From Motiliproteus sp036960175 (GTDB lineage Bacteria; Pseudomonadota; Gammaproteobacteria; Pseudomonadales; Balneatricaceae): DNA of 64,000 nucleotides. The number at the start of each line of letters is the position of its first letter. Positions within the stretch are counted from its first letter, which is position 1. The notes under the pieces were generated by a model. It searched no databases. It worked only from the letters and a program-made list of their open reading frames with translations, and was not told where the DNA came from. Position numbers and translations under genes: made by a program. Shown here one piece after another: positions 27,909 to 35,347 of this stretch. The stretch covers positions 124,001 through 188,000 of the forward strand of contig JBALWH010000004.1 of NCBI GenBank assembly GCA_036960175.1, written 5' to 3'.

Positions 27909-27986
27909 CGCTAACGCCGCAATAAACAGCGCGAGCTCGCGAGCGTCGAGAGACTGTAAGGAGCGAATTTAATCACCTTGTTGAAT
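27909..27986 (-). repeat. attC-like site after the RelA/SpoT-domain gene (weaker)
   Basis: Read on the minus strand, an R''-type box ATTCAAC (27980-27986) begins a few bases after the stop codon and an R'-type box GTTAGCG ends at 27909; total 78 bp. The arms between them pair only partly. The size and position match the two better sites upstream, so I call it a candidate attC with modest support. Confidence 0.45.
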
Positions 27987-27990
27987 ATAT

Positions 27991-29013
27991 TTACTCCGGA
28001 TTTTCAGATATCCACTTGTCAAATCGTGTTCTTTGTAAATTATAAAGAATCCTTTGGTACTTCTCGACGTTGGTCCTATATAGAATATGCCTTATTTCAG
28101 TGTAAGGATTAAAGGCATGCTGCCTTGTTGCCGTGGCCTCTATAGAGTTCTTGTATTTTTCAACATATTCAAATGAGCTGCTGACTATATTTTTAAACTC
28201 GCTTGGAGTTAATTTACCATAGCTAATTACTTCCATTACAAATCCATCCACTTTGTATGAATAAAATTCGTAACCTGGAAAAAGATCATCTACGATTGCC
28301 AAAAATGAAAACACGTTTAAGTTTTCTTTGTCTGATGGGTCTGAAGATTTTTCTTTTTCTTCTTCAGCTGCTTTTATAGTTTTTTCCCGAATGCTGTAAA
28401 ATTCTCTATCTGCAAGTTCAAACAGAGCAGCCAGAGTATTTATTCGCCTTTTTAATGGGAGAGGGATGGATTTTTTATACTTTATTTTGTGATCAAGCAC
28501 ACTCCAAGCATCTTGAATTATTGTTCTGATTTGAACCTCAAATCGTAAACTAGAGTATCGCGAGTATTCCCTCATGGTACATCTTGGTGCTTTTAACTTA
28601 AGATCTATGTGCAGACCTTTATAACCGAAAGAAGCTTCTTTGCTTTCAATATCCTTTATTTTATCAGTGAGATCAATAAGCTCAAATTCCTCTGCCAATA
28701 TATCTTTGATTTTCTCAACATCGGACTCATATAAAGAGACAACTCGAAGCCCAATCAGGTCAGTTATGTGATCTTTGATCTCATATTCTTCCTGGTCTTG
28801 CTCAAGTTTTGATTGGTATTTTAAAGAAAACTTTTTAAGAGACTCTTCTCTATCCTTAACCCTTCCTGTAACTGCAGATATAGCAAAACCCTCTGACAAA
28901 ATAGAGTTAATAATTGCTATAAATGCTTCTTTAGCTAATTCGAGAGTTTCGTGTTTCTCATTATAGAATTCTCTGAAGTTATTTTTCTCTGTTTCAAAAT
29001 CTAATGATGGCAT
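27991..29013 (-). CDS. RelA/SpoT-domain nucleotide pyrophosphokinase-like protein, toxSAS-type
   Basis: 340 residues. The alarmone-synthetase core is present with its conserved points: VTGRVKDREESLKKF (residues 48-62), DLIGLRV (85-91), FGYKGLH (129-135) and EVQIRTIIQDAWSVLDHKIKYK (159-180, with Glu159, Gln161, Arg163 and His175). There is no HD hydrolase, TGS or ACT domain, so it is a small stand-alone synthetase with an unassigned 160-residue C-terminal extension. Toxic synthetases of this kind, such as those that pyrophosphorylate tRNA or make adenosine alarmones, act in phage defence, some with a fused sensor/antitoxin domain. The substrate here is unknown. It is the last of three same-strand, one-gene cassette-like units in low-GC DNA. 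Confidence 0.82.
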   Translation of the reverse strand: MPSLDFETEKNNFREFYNEKHETLELAKEAFIAIINSILSEGFAISAVTGRVKDREESLKKFSLKYQSKLEQDQEEYEIKDHITDLIGLRVVSLYESDVEKIKDILAEEFELIDLTDKIKDIESKEASFGYKGLHIDLKLKAPRCTMREYSRYSSLRFEVQIRTIIQDAWSVLDHKIKYKKSIPLPLKRRINTLAALFELADREFYSIREKTIKAAEEEKEKSSDPSDKENLNVFSFLAIVDDLFPGYEFYSYKVDGFVMEVISYGKLTPSEFKNIVSSSFEYVEKYKNSIEATATRQHAFNPYTEIRHILYRTNVEKYQRILYNLQRTRFDKWISENPE

Positions 29014-29028
29014 GATCTATCCATGATG

Positions 29029-29105
29029 ATTTAACGCAGCCAGAGGGACCGAAAAACCGCCGTTACACTCTGGTTTTTCGGTCCCTCTGGCTGGCTTTGT
29101 TAGGG
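29029..29105 (-). repeat. attC-like integron recombination site after the TIR gene
   Basis: 77 bp. Minus strand: R'' box CCCTAAC directly abutting the TAA of the TIR gene, then a 21-bp perfect stem (29072-29092 with 29038-29058) around a 13-base loop, then R' box GTTAAAT, which fits the consensus GTTRRRY. The next gene starts 16 bp beyond. Immediate placement after a stop codon is typical of integron cassettes. The stem is more perfect than most attC sites, so a terminator-like palindrome remains possible, though no T-run of note follows. Confidence 0.65.
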
Positions 29106-29858
29106 TTAAATTATTCCAAGCTCGAATAATACTTCACGCCCCTTGGGGCCGAGTGAATACGATGATGAGTCGTACATATTATAGGAAATATGGATGCACT
29201 CACTTTCTTCCATTTTCTCAAGGTAATATTCGGATCTTTGTTGATTAATTTCGGTCAGCTCAGCAATATAAGATAGAGTCAAGCCGTCGCTATTCTTCGC
29301 CAGAATTGCCAGGATTTTCAACTGCTCCTCATTTAGACCGATGATACTAGATTGTTCAGGTTTCTCTGAGGCAAGAGCCTCCCTGGGTTCCGTGTTGATA
29401 GTTTTTACCTGAGCATTGAGTTCAGAGTACATTTCAACGAAGTTGACCCTAGGTAATCGCTTAACCTCTAAGTGATTTGCAAGAGCTTCAAATAAAACCG
29501 CTGGTAGCTGAGAATCGAAATTTAGAGCCTGAAGAGCATTAATTGGAGGCGGAAGATCGTTTCTTGTTAACCCTGCATAGCAAATAGGAATAACTGGTAT
29601 TTGTTTAGCCCATCCACATCCAGCTTCGAAGTTTATCCATGGGCGATGAATGCTGTTAGGACTACATAACAAAAGTATAACTTTTGAGCTGATAATCGCT
29701 TTTGTAATTTCATCAAGCCATTTTGTACCAGCGGGGATGCTGTCAGAATCAGAGCTAACAAAAACACCAAACTGGTCAAGAAATGTAGATTCAACCCATT
29801 CCTTGATTACTTTTGCTACCCCAGCTTCTTCTGTTATATGACTTACAAATACATCCAT
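29106..29858 (-). CDS. TIR-domain protein with C-terminal winged helix
   Basis: 250 residues from the ATG at 29858 (MDVFVSHITEE); an in-frame start at 29903 lies in the preceding recombination-like site. The N-terminal TIR domain (1-125) shows the VFVSH strand, SSDSDSIPAGTKWLDEI, and the catalytic-type Glu78 in RPWINFEAGCGW, as in TIR proteins that cleave NAD. The C-terminal part (about 165-250) is winged-helix-like (LNEEQLKILAILAKNSDGLTL, then YYLEKMEESECI). NAD depletion on infection would be the expected role. It lies between two other defence-type genes, each with its own attC-like site. Confidence 0.82.
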   Translation of the reverse strand: MDVFVSHITEEAGVAKVIKEWVESTFLDQFGVFVSSDSDSIPAGTKWLDEITKAIISSKVILLLCSPNSIHRPWINFEAGCGWAKQIPVIPICYAGLTRNDLPPPINALQALNFDSQLPAVLFEALANHLEVKRLPRVNFVEMYSELNAQVKTINTEPREALASEKPEQSSIIGLNEEQLKILAILAKNSDGLTLSYIAELTEINQQRSEYYLEKMEESECIHISYNMYDSSSYSLGPKGREVLFELGII

Positions 29859-29888
29859 AAATATTTCTCGTTGATTGGCTGGTTCTAG

Positions 29889-29969
29889 CCCTAACGCCCA
29901 CATAAAAGGCGGATCGTTAGAGGCGTCCAGCGCGACGAAGTGTGGCTATTTTTGGTGCGTTTATTAGGC
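29889..29969 (-). repeat. attC-like site after the deoxyribosyltransferase-like gene
   Basis: 81 bp. Minus strand: R''-type GCCTAAT one base after the TGA stop of the preceding gene, and R'-type GTTAGGG at the far end, with an internal CTAAC/GTTAG pair. The outer CCTAA and TTAGG strands can pair. The sequence between is less symmetrical than in the 29029 site. Length, boxes and position relative to the stop support an attC. Confidence 0.5.
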
Positions 29970-29970
29970 G

Positions 29971-30834
29971 TCATTGTCTCCCGCTCAAGGTTGAAATTCG
30001 CCGCTGTACATCAACTCTGAGCTTTTCTAAACCTTCTCCATTTGGAAGGTATTTAATGTGCCTAATGGCGGCCACATCAAAGGGAATGTCAGTTTCAGAC
30101 CTGGCGATAAGAATCACATCTTTACCCAAAGTGTGGGCGATTCCAGTTTCATAGAAGACATTAGCGTTCCTACCACTGAGATCGCAAATCACAACTTTTG
30201 CTTTACTCAAAAGTAAGGCAACATCTTGGACTACGTGGTCATTCACCCAAATATCATCCGCCCGTTGGCATGTCATTCCTAGGCTTTCAACCCCGCCTCG
30301 CAGAGCGTCATAAACCGGGTTAAAGGATGCATCAAATGGCATCATCACCGCAACCAAGTTGCTATCTACAGCGACATCGGGCAAGTCAAATACCTTTGCC
30401 TGAGGTCTCTTGCCAACCTCGTGTTTTAGAAGTGTTCTATAAAGATCAACATCCTTAATTGACCAATGATTCCGAGATGATTCAGGAATAGAGGCTGTAG
30501 TGTTTATATCTAAGTCAGATGCAGCGGATCCGAATAGCACTTCATTTGGTATTGGTGGAATGTCTGGGTCAAAAACGTATTCTAACCGATACTCCGTACC
30601 AATCAGCTGTACACGAATTAGGATACCAACCCGAGCAGGCTGATGGCTTCCATCCCAACTATTCTCGCAAGCGAATATTGTAGGGAGTTGGGTAACCTCT
30701 GTGATATCGAGCACGCCTCCCGGTGCAAATCTGTCTAGCAAATGTTGTGCGATATATTCAAGCGTGCGTCCACTGCTTATCGTGTCACGCGATGAATTCC
30801 AGCCACCAGCCCCTGTTACCAATAGGTTAAACAC
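29971..30834 (-). CDS. Nucleoside 2-deoxyribosyltransferase/TIR-like domain protein
   Basis: 287 residues. The C-terminal half has VAVMMPFDASFNPVYDAL (161-178) and DLSGRNANVFYETGIAH (218-234, Glu229), the signature of the nucleoside 2-deoxyribosyltransferase-like fold that is related to TIR domains and occurs as an NAD- or nucleotide-targeting effector in antiphage systems. The N-terminal 150 residues (GAGGWNSSRDTISSGRTLEY) I do not recognise; they could be a sensor. The start is the GTG at 30834, with GAGG seven bases upstream. First of the three cassette-like genes. Confidence 0.75.
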   Translation of the reverse strand: MFNLLVTGAGGWNSSRDTISSGRTLEYIAQHLLDRFAPGGVLDITEVTQLPTIFACENSWDGSHQPARVGILIRVQLIGTEYRLEYVFDPDIPPIPNEVLFGSAASDLDINTTASIPESSRNHWSIKDVDLYRTLLKHEVGKRPQAKVFDLPDVAVDSNLVAVMMPFDASFNPVYDALRGGVESLGMTCQRADDIWVNDHVVQDVALLLSKAKVVICDLSGRNANVFYETGIAHTLGKDVILIARSETDIPFDVAAIRHIKYLPNGEGLEKLRVDVQRRISTLSGRQ

Positions 30835-31345
30835 ATTTTTTCCTCATAAAATTAATGGCTATAGAGGAAACGTCAGTCACGCGATGATGTTGATTTCGCC
30901 TAACATCTATGGACGCCCCGTGTTGTGCAACCCCTTTTGCCCGAGAAGTGAAAACGCTATTTCTACGGTAAACGACTGAAAATATTTGGTTTTCTTGGAA
31001 CACCTGTCATTCTCCTCCGATGAAAACGAGCTGGCTCATATATCTGGTGGGATTGGCACAGTATCTCGGTACCGCTCATCCCTGAGAGTCTGATAATGCT
31101 GCATTACCCATGTTGTTTCCAGTGAAAAACGAGACGGCCATCTGACAATTCAAGCCACTTTTCCCGTGAAGGCTAAATACATTGTATAAAACCCCATGCT
31201 CAGACTGCCTCAAGAGGTTCTTCAATGGCTGCAATATGCCGAGAACAGCCCTTAGCTGGCACTTCCGCCCTGAGATGTCCTACGGTAGCTTTTGCCGAAA
31301 TTAGCCCTACCTGCCAGCGTAAAAGAGAACAGGGGTAGCTCTTCC
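30835..31345. other. Gene-free stretch upstream of the cassette-like genes
   Basis: 511 bp with no gene I can support. An isolated R'-type box GTTAGGC (minus strand, 30898-30904) marks the upstream limit of the first cassette; no partner R'' box is visible within 130 bp, so this may be an attI-like or non-classical insertion point, or the partner is lost. The promoter for the three genes should lie between here and 30834; none is obvious. Confidence 0.45.
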
Positions 31346-31978
31346 CTAGCCATACGAGACGCCCATGCCTCTCATCTGCTCCAAACCCAATGAGCTGAGA
31401 TCCGGCGTACAGTTATTGACAGAACTCCAAGGCGCACCATCCGGTGCGCTATCATGCTCAGCCCTGCGGACGGACCACTGCTTACGCCGAGTCAGCAACA
31501 TCGCCACCTTGCCTTTAACCCGATCAATAACACCACGAACACGGCTGATGATTTCTCCGTACTCGTTTTCTTCCCATTCGCCGCTCTCTGTTTGCTGGAT
31601 CTCTTTGTGAAGTTGTAGCGGTTGATCGTTCCGCTTGCAGGTTGGCCCACCCATTAACATCACGAATGCGGCCCAGTTCGACGCATCCGCTGCCGAGCGT
31701 GCCTGTTCGATACTCTTTGGTTGTTCGTTACCGGATTGCTTAAACAGCTCGTTAGCTTCCTCTTCAGAGACTCGACGCAACTCGCGCCAGATCGAAACCT
31801 GTGGGCCGCCGATCTGCTGAAACTGGCGGATTCCCCATGTGGACGCCCAAGCCTCAACTCGTTGCGCACTGTCTTGCGCGTTTCGTCCTGATTCGTGATC
31901 CTCATCGATGCCGTAGCCGTTGATATTCTTCGAGATGTATTTGGCTATATAGCCGGTGGCTGATCCTTTATTATGTGC
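31346..31978 (-). pseudogene. Truncated P2-type phage replication protein A
   Basis: About 210 codons of the C-terminal part of a rolling-circle replication endonuclease (GpA). The frame runs in from the transposase boundary with AHNKGSATGYIAKYISKNI, which holds the two catalytic tyrosines of the family, then WGIRQFQQIGGPQVSIWRELRR and the NEYGEIISRVRGV segment, ending in a TAG. The N-terminal half is missing: the frame is cut by the inverted repeat of the REP-associated transposase, and no matching sequence follows on the other side. It is a prophage relic. Confidence 0.75.
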
Positions 31979-32885
31979 GAGGGTCAGGTCTTGCCTTTTG
32001 CCCCTTCTTTTCCCCTCACGATTCGACTCACTCGTGAGTAGTGGAGTCCGAAATAATCACCAACTTCCTTTAAACTATAACCTCCACTCTGATAGGCCAT
32101 GGCTATCGCTGTATCTCGGTTCGGGTAGGTATTTACATAGTGTTCAAGCGGTTTGGCAACCTGCCGTTTCTGAATGGCGGGGACGTCGCTTAAAGAGGCA
32201 TCTGCCGATATTTTACATTGCATATCATCGACAAACGCTTGGTCACCGAGATAAATCTGATTCTTCAGCTCAGACCAGGGGGAAGAGTGCTTGTCACCGG
32301 CCTTTACGAATTCGCCGTACTTAGATTGCGCACTCTTCTTTCGGGCGGAAAAAACTGACAACAGCCACTCGATAGCAAGCCAATCTGGTCCGGTCACCAA
32401 CCCAGCCGTAGCGCGATAGCTGCTCCATGGCCAGTCAGCGGCATGCGCTACCATCTTCGCGCGAACAGGGTTCAAAACGATATAGCGCGCAAGTTCTAGC
32501 AGATAGGATTCTTTATCCACCAGTATCGCCTTATACCGCCCTTGGAATACATGCCCTACACGGCTGTGTGCATGATTGAACCGTTGAGTGTAAACGCCAT
32601 TCAGCTGCCGCATCCCTTTGGAGAGATTCCCGTCTGGTGTTTCTACAAATAGATGATAGTGGTTGGTCATCAAGCAGTACGCATGCACGACCCAATTGTA
32701 ACGCTGGCAAACATCACCGAGTACCTCGAGGAAAGCGTCCCTATCTTCATCCCCCAAATAGATAGCCTCCCGGGCATTCCCCCGGGAGGTCACATGATAA
32801 AGCGCACCGGAAAATTCAATACGAAGTGGTCTAGACATGCTTTAAAAGTAGACCAAACTAGGCAAAAGGCAAGACCTGACCCTCC
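31979..32885. mobile_element. REP-associated transposase unit with 24-bp inverted ends
   Basis: The transposase gene is bracketed by inverted copies of a 24-bp sequence beginning GAGGGTCAGGTCTTGCC, at 31979-32002 on the left and ending at 32885 on the right. I see no clear target duplication. The left end interrupts the phage GpA relic. Y1-type (HUH) elements normally lack terminal inverted repeats, but RAYT genes are usually flanked by palindromic REP sequences, which these could be. Confidence 0.7.
31984..32838 (-). CDS. REP-associated tyrosine transposase (RAYT, TnpA_REP family)
   Basis: 284 residues. The N-terminal Y1 domain opens MSRPLRIEFSGALYHVTSRGN, has the HUH-like metal pair His60 and His62 in LMTNHYHLFVE, and the catalytic tyrosine segment in SYLLELARYIVLNPV. 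The C-terminal 60 residues look like a DnaA-type helix-turn-helix (RDTAIAMAYQSGGYSLKEVGDYFGL), as in the longer members of this family. The gene appears intact and may still act on dispersed REP-like palindromes. Confidence 0.9.
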   Translation of the reverse strand: MSRPLRIEFSGALYHVTSRGNAREAIYLGDEDRDAFLEVLGDVCQRYNWVVHAYCLMTNHYHLFVETPDGNLSKGMRQLNGVYTQRFNHAHSRVGHVFQGRYKAILVDKESYLLELARYIVLNPVRAKMVAHAADWPWSSYRATAGLVTGPDWLAIEWLLSVFSARKKSAQSKYGEFVKAGDKHSSPWSELKNQIYLGDQAFVDDMQCKISADASLSDVPAIQKRQVAKPLEHYVNTYPNRDTAIAMAYQSGGYSLKEVGDYFGLHYSRVSRIVRGKEGAKGKT

Positions 32886-32972
32886 GCTCCACCAACTCTC
32901 TTAGGGGCTTCAGTTCGTCTCTGAAGAGCGCACCTGTGAGGCATACTCTCTGTCTGTGCGCCCCATGCCATC

Positions 32973-33569
32973 CTAAATATAATGTAAGGTGCGGATCCAA
33001 GGTTCCTCGTTTAGTTGATATTGTGCCTTGAGCTTTTTCTTCGCACTGAGCGCGGATTGGCGAGTAAGGAACTCGCCTACCAAAAGCACTCGCCATAGCG
33101 TTCCTTGAATCTGTATATCCGTTATACGACTGTCCGGAATGTGGCCAAGATTATCTATTTGTTTCAGGCAAGTTATTGATTGGCACGCCAGCAATTGCAG
33201 AGTGTATTTACGGCCATCAGATGTGGCTGCTTGTGAGGACTTTTTGGGTGCAGTCCGGGGGGATTTTGCAGTCGTTAGGGGCTGCTTCTCCACAGATTCC
33301 TGAAGGGGCGTTTCTGATTTTCCTTTGGCCAGATCAGGATCAATGATTGGCTGCTTCTGGCTTTCCGCAGAAGGTGCCTCATCACTGGTAAATTGCAATT
33401 TGCTTTGGAGAGTCTTCGATTCAAACACCTTCATCTGGCCGCTACTCCATTCGGCGCAGCGCCACCCTTCACCCTCTTTAGCGCAAGAAGTCATAGATTC
33501 AACTTCAGCAGCAAAAAGACTATTGCTAAGGCTTAATAAAGTTAGAGCGAAAGCAAACCGATTCCACAT
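32973..33569 (-). CDS. Exported SPOR-domain protein
   Basis: 198 residues. A signal peptide (FALTLLSLSNSLFA) is followed by a short Cys-containing segment (SCAKEGEGWRCAEW), a Ser/Pro/Lys-rich linker, and a C-terminal SPOR domain beginning YTLQLLACQSITCLKQ and ending near WIRTLHYI. SPOR domains bind denuded septal peptidoglycan. The two Cys pairs may form disulfides. AGGATT precedes the ATG. Its place inside the island is odd for a cell-wall gene; it may be old chromosomal material or cargo. Confidence 0.75.
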   Translation of the reverse strand: MWNRFAFALTLLSLSNSLFAAEVESMTSCAKEGEGWRCAEWSSGQMKVFESKTLQSKLQFTSDEAPSAESQKQPIIDPDLAKGKSETPLQESVEKQPLTTAKSPRTAPKKSSQAATSDGRKYTLQLLACQSITCLKQIDNLGHIPDSRITDIQIQGTLWRVLLVGEFLTRQSALSAKKKLKAQYQLNEEPWIRTLHYI

Positions 33570-33774
33570 AATAGTAATCCTAAGTTTGGCTGAGAAAGTG
33601 TAGATATAGCTGCCTAGAGAACCTCAGATCTTAAAGATATACCCATATAAATCAATAATTTTTTAAAAACGGTGGCGTTCGCCGGTGCGTGAACGGAGCT
33701 CAGCCGCTTCTGGGCGAAAACAGACCAAAGTCATACAACGGGTGAATCAACTTTGTTGTTGCTGATTTTAAGAT

Positions 33775-34266
33775 TTAGGCAGGAAGCTGCTTTCTCAGCT
33801 TGGGAAGTAGAGTTTCAAAAGAAGCCCATTTCATCGATTGGGGTTTGTTGTTGCGGCTACACCATTCGATACAGGCGGCATCCATGATTGAAATGATGCC
33901 ATCCTGATCTTATAGCGGGGTATCGGATTCTGAATCTTGTTCGATCATTGACCATAGTTCTTTGGTGCTGGCTGTAGGGTTGTCGATCAAGGCTCTAAAG
34001 ATCAATTCGTGGAGCTGGCTGATACGCTTGCCTTTTAGACGAGCAGGCGTGTTGGTTCTTGTTTCGGATTCTTCATCATTCTTTTGCGCTGAGGATAGCG
34101 TTGATAACAATCTCTTGATCTGGCAGTCAGCAAATCGAATATCTTCAATTTTGAACAGTGAGTTTGTTTGAAAGTTTAAGACCGTTTCAATCGGAGCTTT
34201 CTTTCCGGTTATCATGTTCTCAATTTCATTGAGAACCGTTTGAGCAGTTTTTTGCTCTTCTGGCAT
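33775..34266 (-). pseudogene. Hypothetical gene split by an in-frame TAA
   Basis: From the ATG at 34266 the frame gives 118 residues to a TAA at 33910-33912, then continues in the same frame for 44 more codons (DQDGIISIMDAACIEWCSRNN onward) to a second TAA at 33775. The two parts read as one 163-residue protein; the family is not recognised. The first product alone could be functional. No start signal favours separate translation of the second part. Confidence 0.5.
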
Positions 34267-34334
34267 TGGTGTCGCATAGAGCCATTCGAAATCTTTGCTG
34301 TCATAATTCGGCTCCTGCCAATCATATATTGAAG

Positions 34335-34359
34335 ATCAATGGGGTCAGACTCCATTGAT
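34335..34359. repeat. Solo REP-like palindrome
   Basis: Perfect arms ATCAATGG and CCATTGAT around a nine-base centre GGTCAGACT. The GGGTCAG core is shared with the inverted ends of the transposase unit 1.5 kb away, which suggests a REP-type sequence that such a transposase could mobilise. Confidence 0.5.
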
Positions 34360-34404
34360 ATATATCTGTTAGCCATCGTCTTTATGCCTTCAGGGAGTGC
34401 TGCA

Positions 34405-34956
34405 TCATCGGTTCAGGCGCTCAGCAACAATCTGGAATTTTTCCGGCTCACCTTCGCGCTCAGCCCACTCACCAATTTCGCTAAGGTCATACTCCCCCAC
34501 TTGGTCGTTGGCCACCCAAATTGCTTGTTTGAGTGCTTGTGTGTCATCCCAATGAAAATAAGCAGAAAGGCGGTCTTTAATGCAGTCTTGTGGCGTAATC
34601 AAAGTGAAGGTACCCATCGGGGTGACATGCGTGGACCAGCGCCGAATGGGTTCATCACCGACAGAAAGAGGGCCAGGTGGAAACTCGACAACAAACGGTG
34701 ACTCAGGATGCTCGTAGTAACGCCCGATCGGAGTAAACCCAATTTGCGCCATTGCTTGTTTAAGCTTCTTGCTAGGGGTGTATGAACGATCAACAAAGTC
34801 TTAATCGTCAGATTGATAGAAGTTATTTGAGTAGATTGAGACACAGGTGCCACCAACTAGTGTGACGTCAATACCTTGCTCAGCTAAATGCGAACCAATT
34901 AAGCCCGCCAGATCTCTAGCGCTGATCTCAGCATTAATTAGGGGGTTGTCTGTCAT
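34405..34956 (-). pseudogene. Nucleotidyltransferase-like toxin gene with stop in the DxD motif
   Basis: From the ATG at 34956 the frame reads VTLVGGTCVSIYSNN, then SDD, a TAA at 34801-34803, then DFVDRSYTPSKK and on to a TGA at 34405, 183 codons in all. The GG...DxD pattern is that of minimal or DUF6036-type nucleotidyltransferases; the stop replaces the residue between the two metal-binding aspartates. The rest of the protein (GFTPIGRYYEHPESPFVVEFP, TPQDCIKDRLSAYFHW) is intact. It overlaps the winged-helix gene by 23 bp, the layout of AbiE-like toxin-antitoxin pairs. Without suppression no active enzyme would be made. Confidence 0.75.
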
Positions 34957-35341
34957 GGTTCAGCACTCGTTTTAAAGGCTTTTCAGGTTTACGAGGCCGA
35001 CGACGATTATTTACCAGTGAGTCGTAAAGGTCTGCAGGATAGAACTCCAGCGCACGTCTGATCAGCGCTTTAAGCTCGTTGAGATAAACACATCGAGGGT
35101 TTAGTGCGAAGACGCGAGTTCGACCGATAAAATGGCTATACAACACGCCAGCAGTTTCAAGTTTTTCAGCCTGTGCCTGGATAGGTGTAAGTGAAGTGTC
35201 AAAAAATGCGGCTATCTCACGCGGGTAGCCATCACCTCGTGCTATCAAATAAACCAGCACGCGCTCTTTGTTGATGTTCCCTAAGATTCCTTCCAGCATA
35301 TCTAAGTACCGTTTTTCATCACGGACTTCAGTATAGACCAC
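34934..35341 (-). CDS. Winged-helix regulator paired with the nucleotidyltransferase
   Basis: 135 residues, start GTG at 35341 without a clear ribosome binding site (leaderless or weak; an ATG at 35299 is the alternative). An ArsR-like winged helix is visible: NKERVLVYLIARGDGYPREIAAFFDTS, QAQAEKLETAGVL, GRTRVFALNP. The C-terminus is basic. It overlaps the downstream nucleotidyltransferase gene and lies beside two copies of a GTTCATRTGAAC palindrome, so it is a probable autoregulator and antitoxin-like partner. Confidence 0.72.
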   Translation of the reverse strand: MVYTEVRDEKRYLDMLEGILGNINKERVLVYLIARGDGYPREIAAFFDTSLTPIQAQAEKLETAGVLYSHFIGRTRVFALNPRCVYLNELKALIRRALEFYPADLYDSLVNNRRRPRKPEKPLKRVLNHDRQPPN

Positions 35342-35347
35342 AAATTA

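Noticed and set aside
33184..33203. Second sigma-54 promoter (TGGCACG...TTGC)
   Set aside because: The GG to GC distance is 3 bases too long and it lies inside the SPOR-domain gene.
27581..34956. Programmed stop-codon recoding in the three TAA-interrupted genes
   Set aside because: The likely replaced residues differ between genes and no dedicated RNA element is visible, so random nonsense mutation is simpler.
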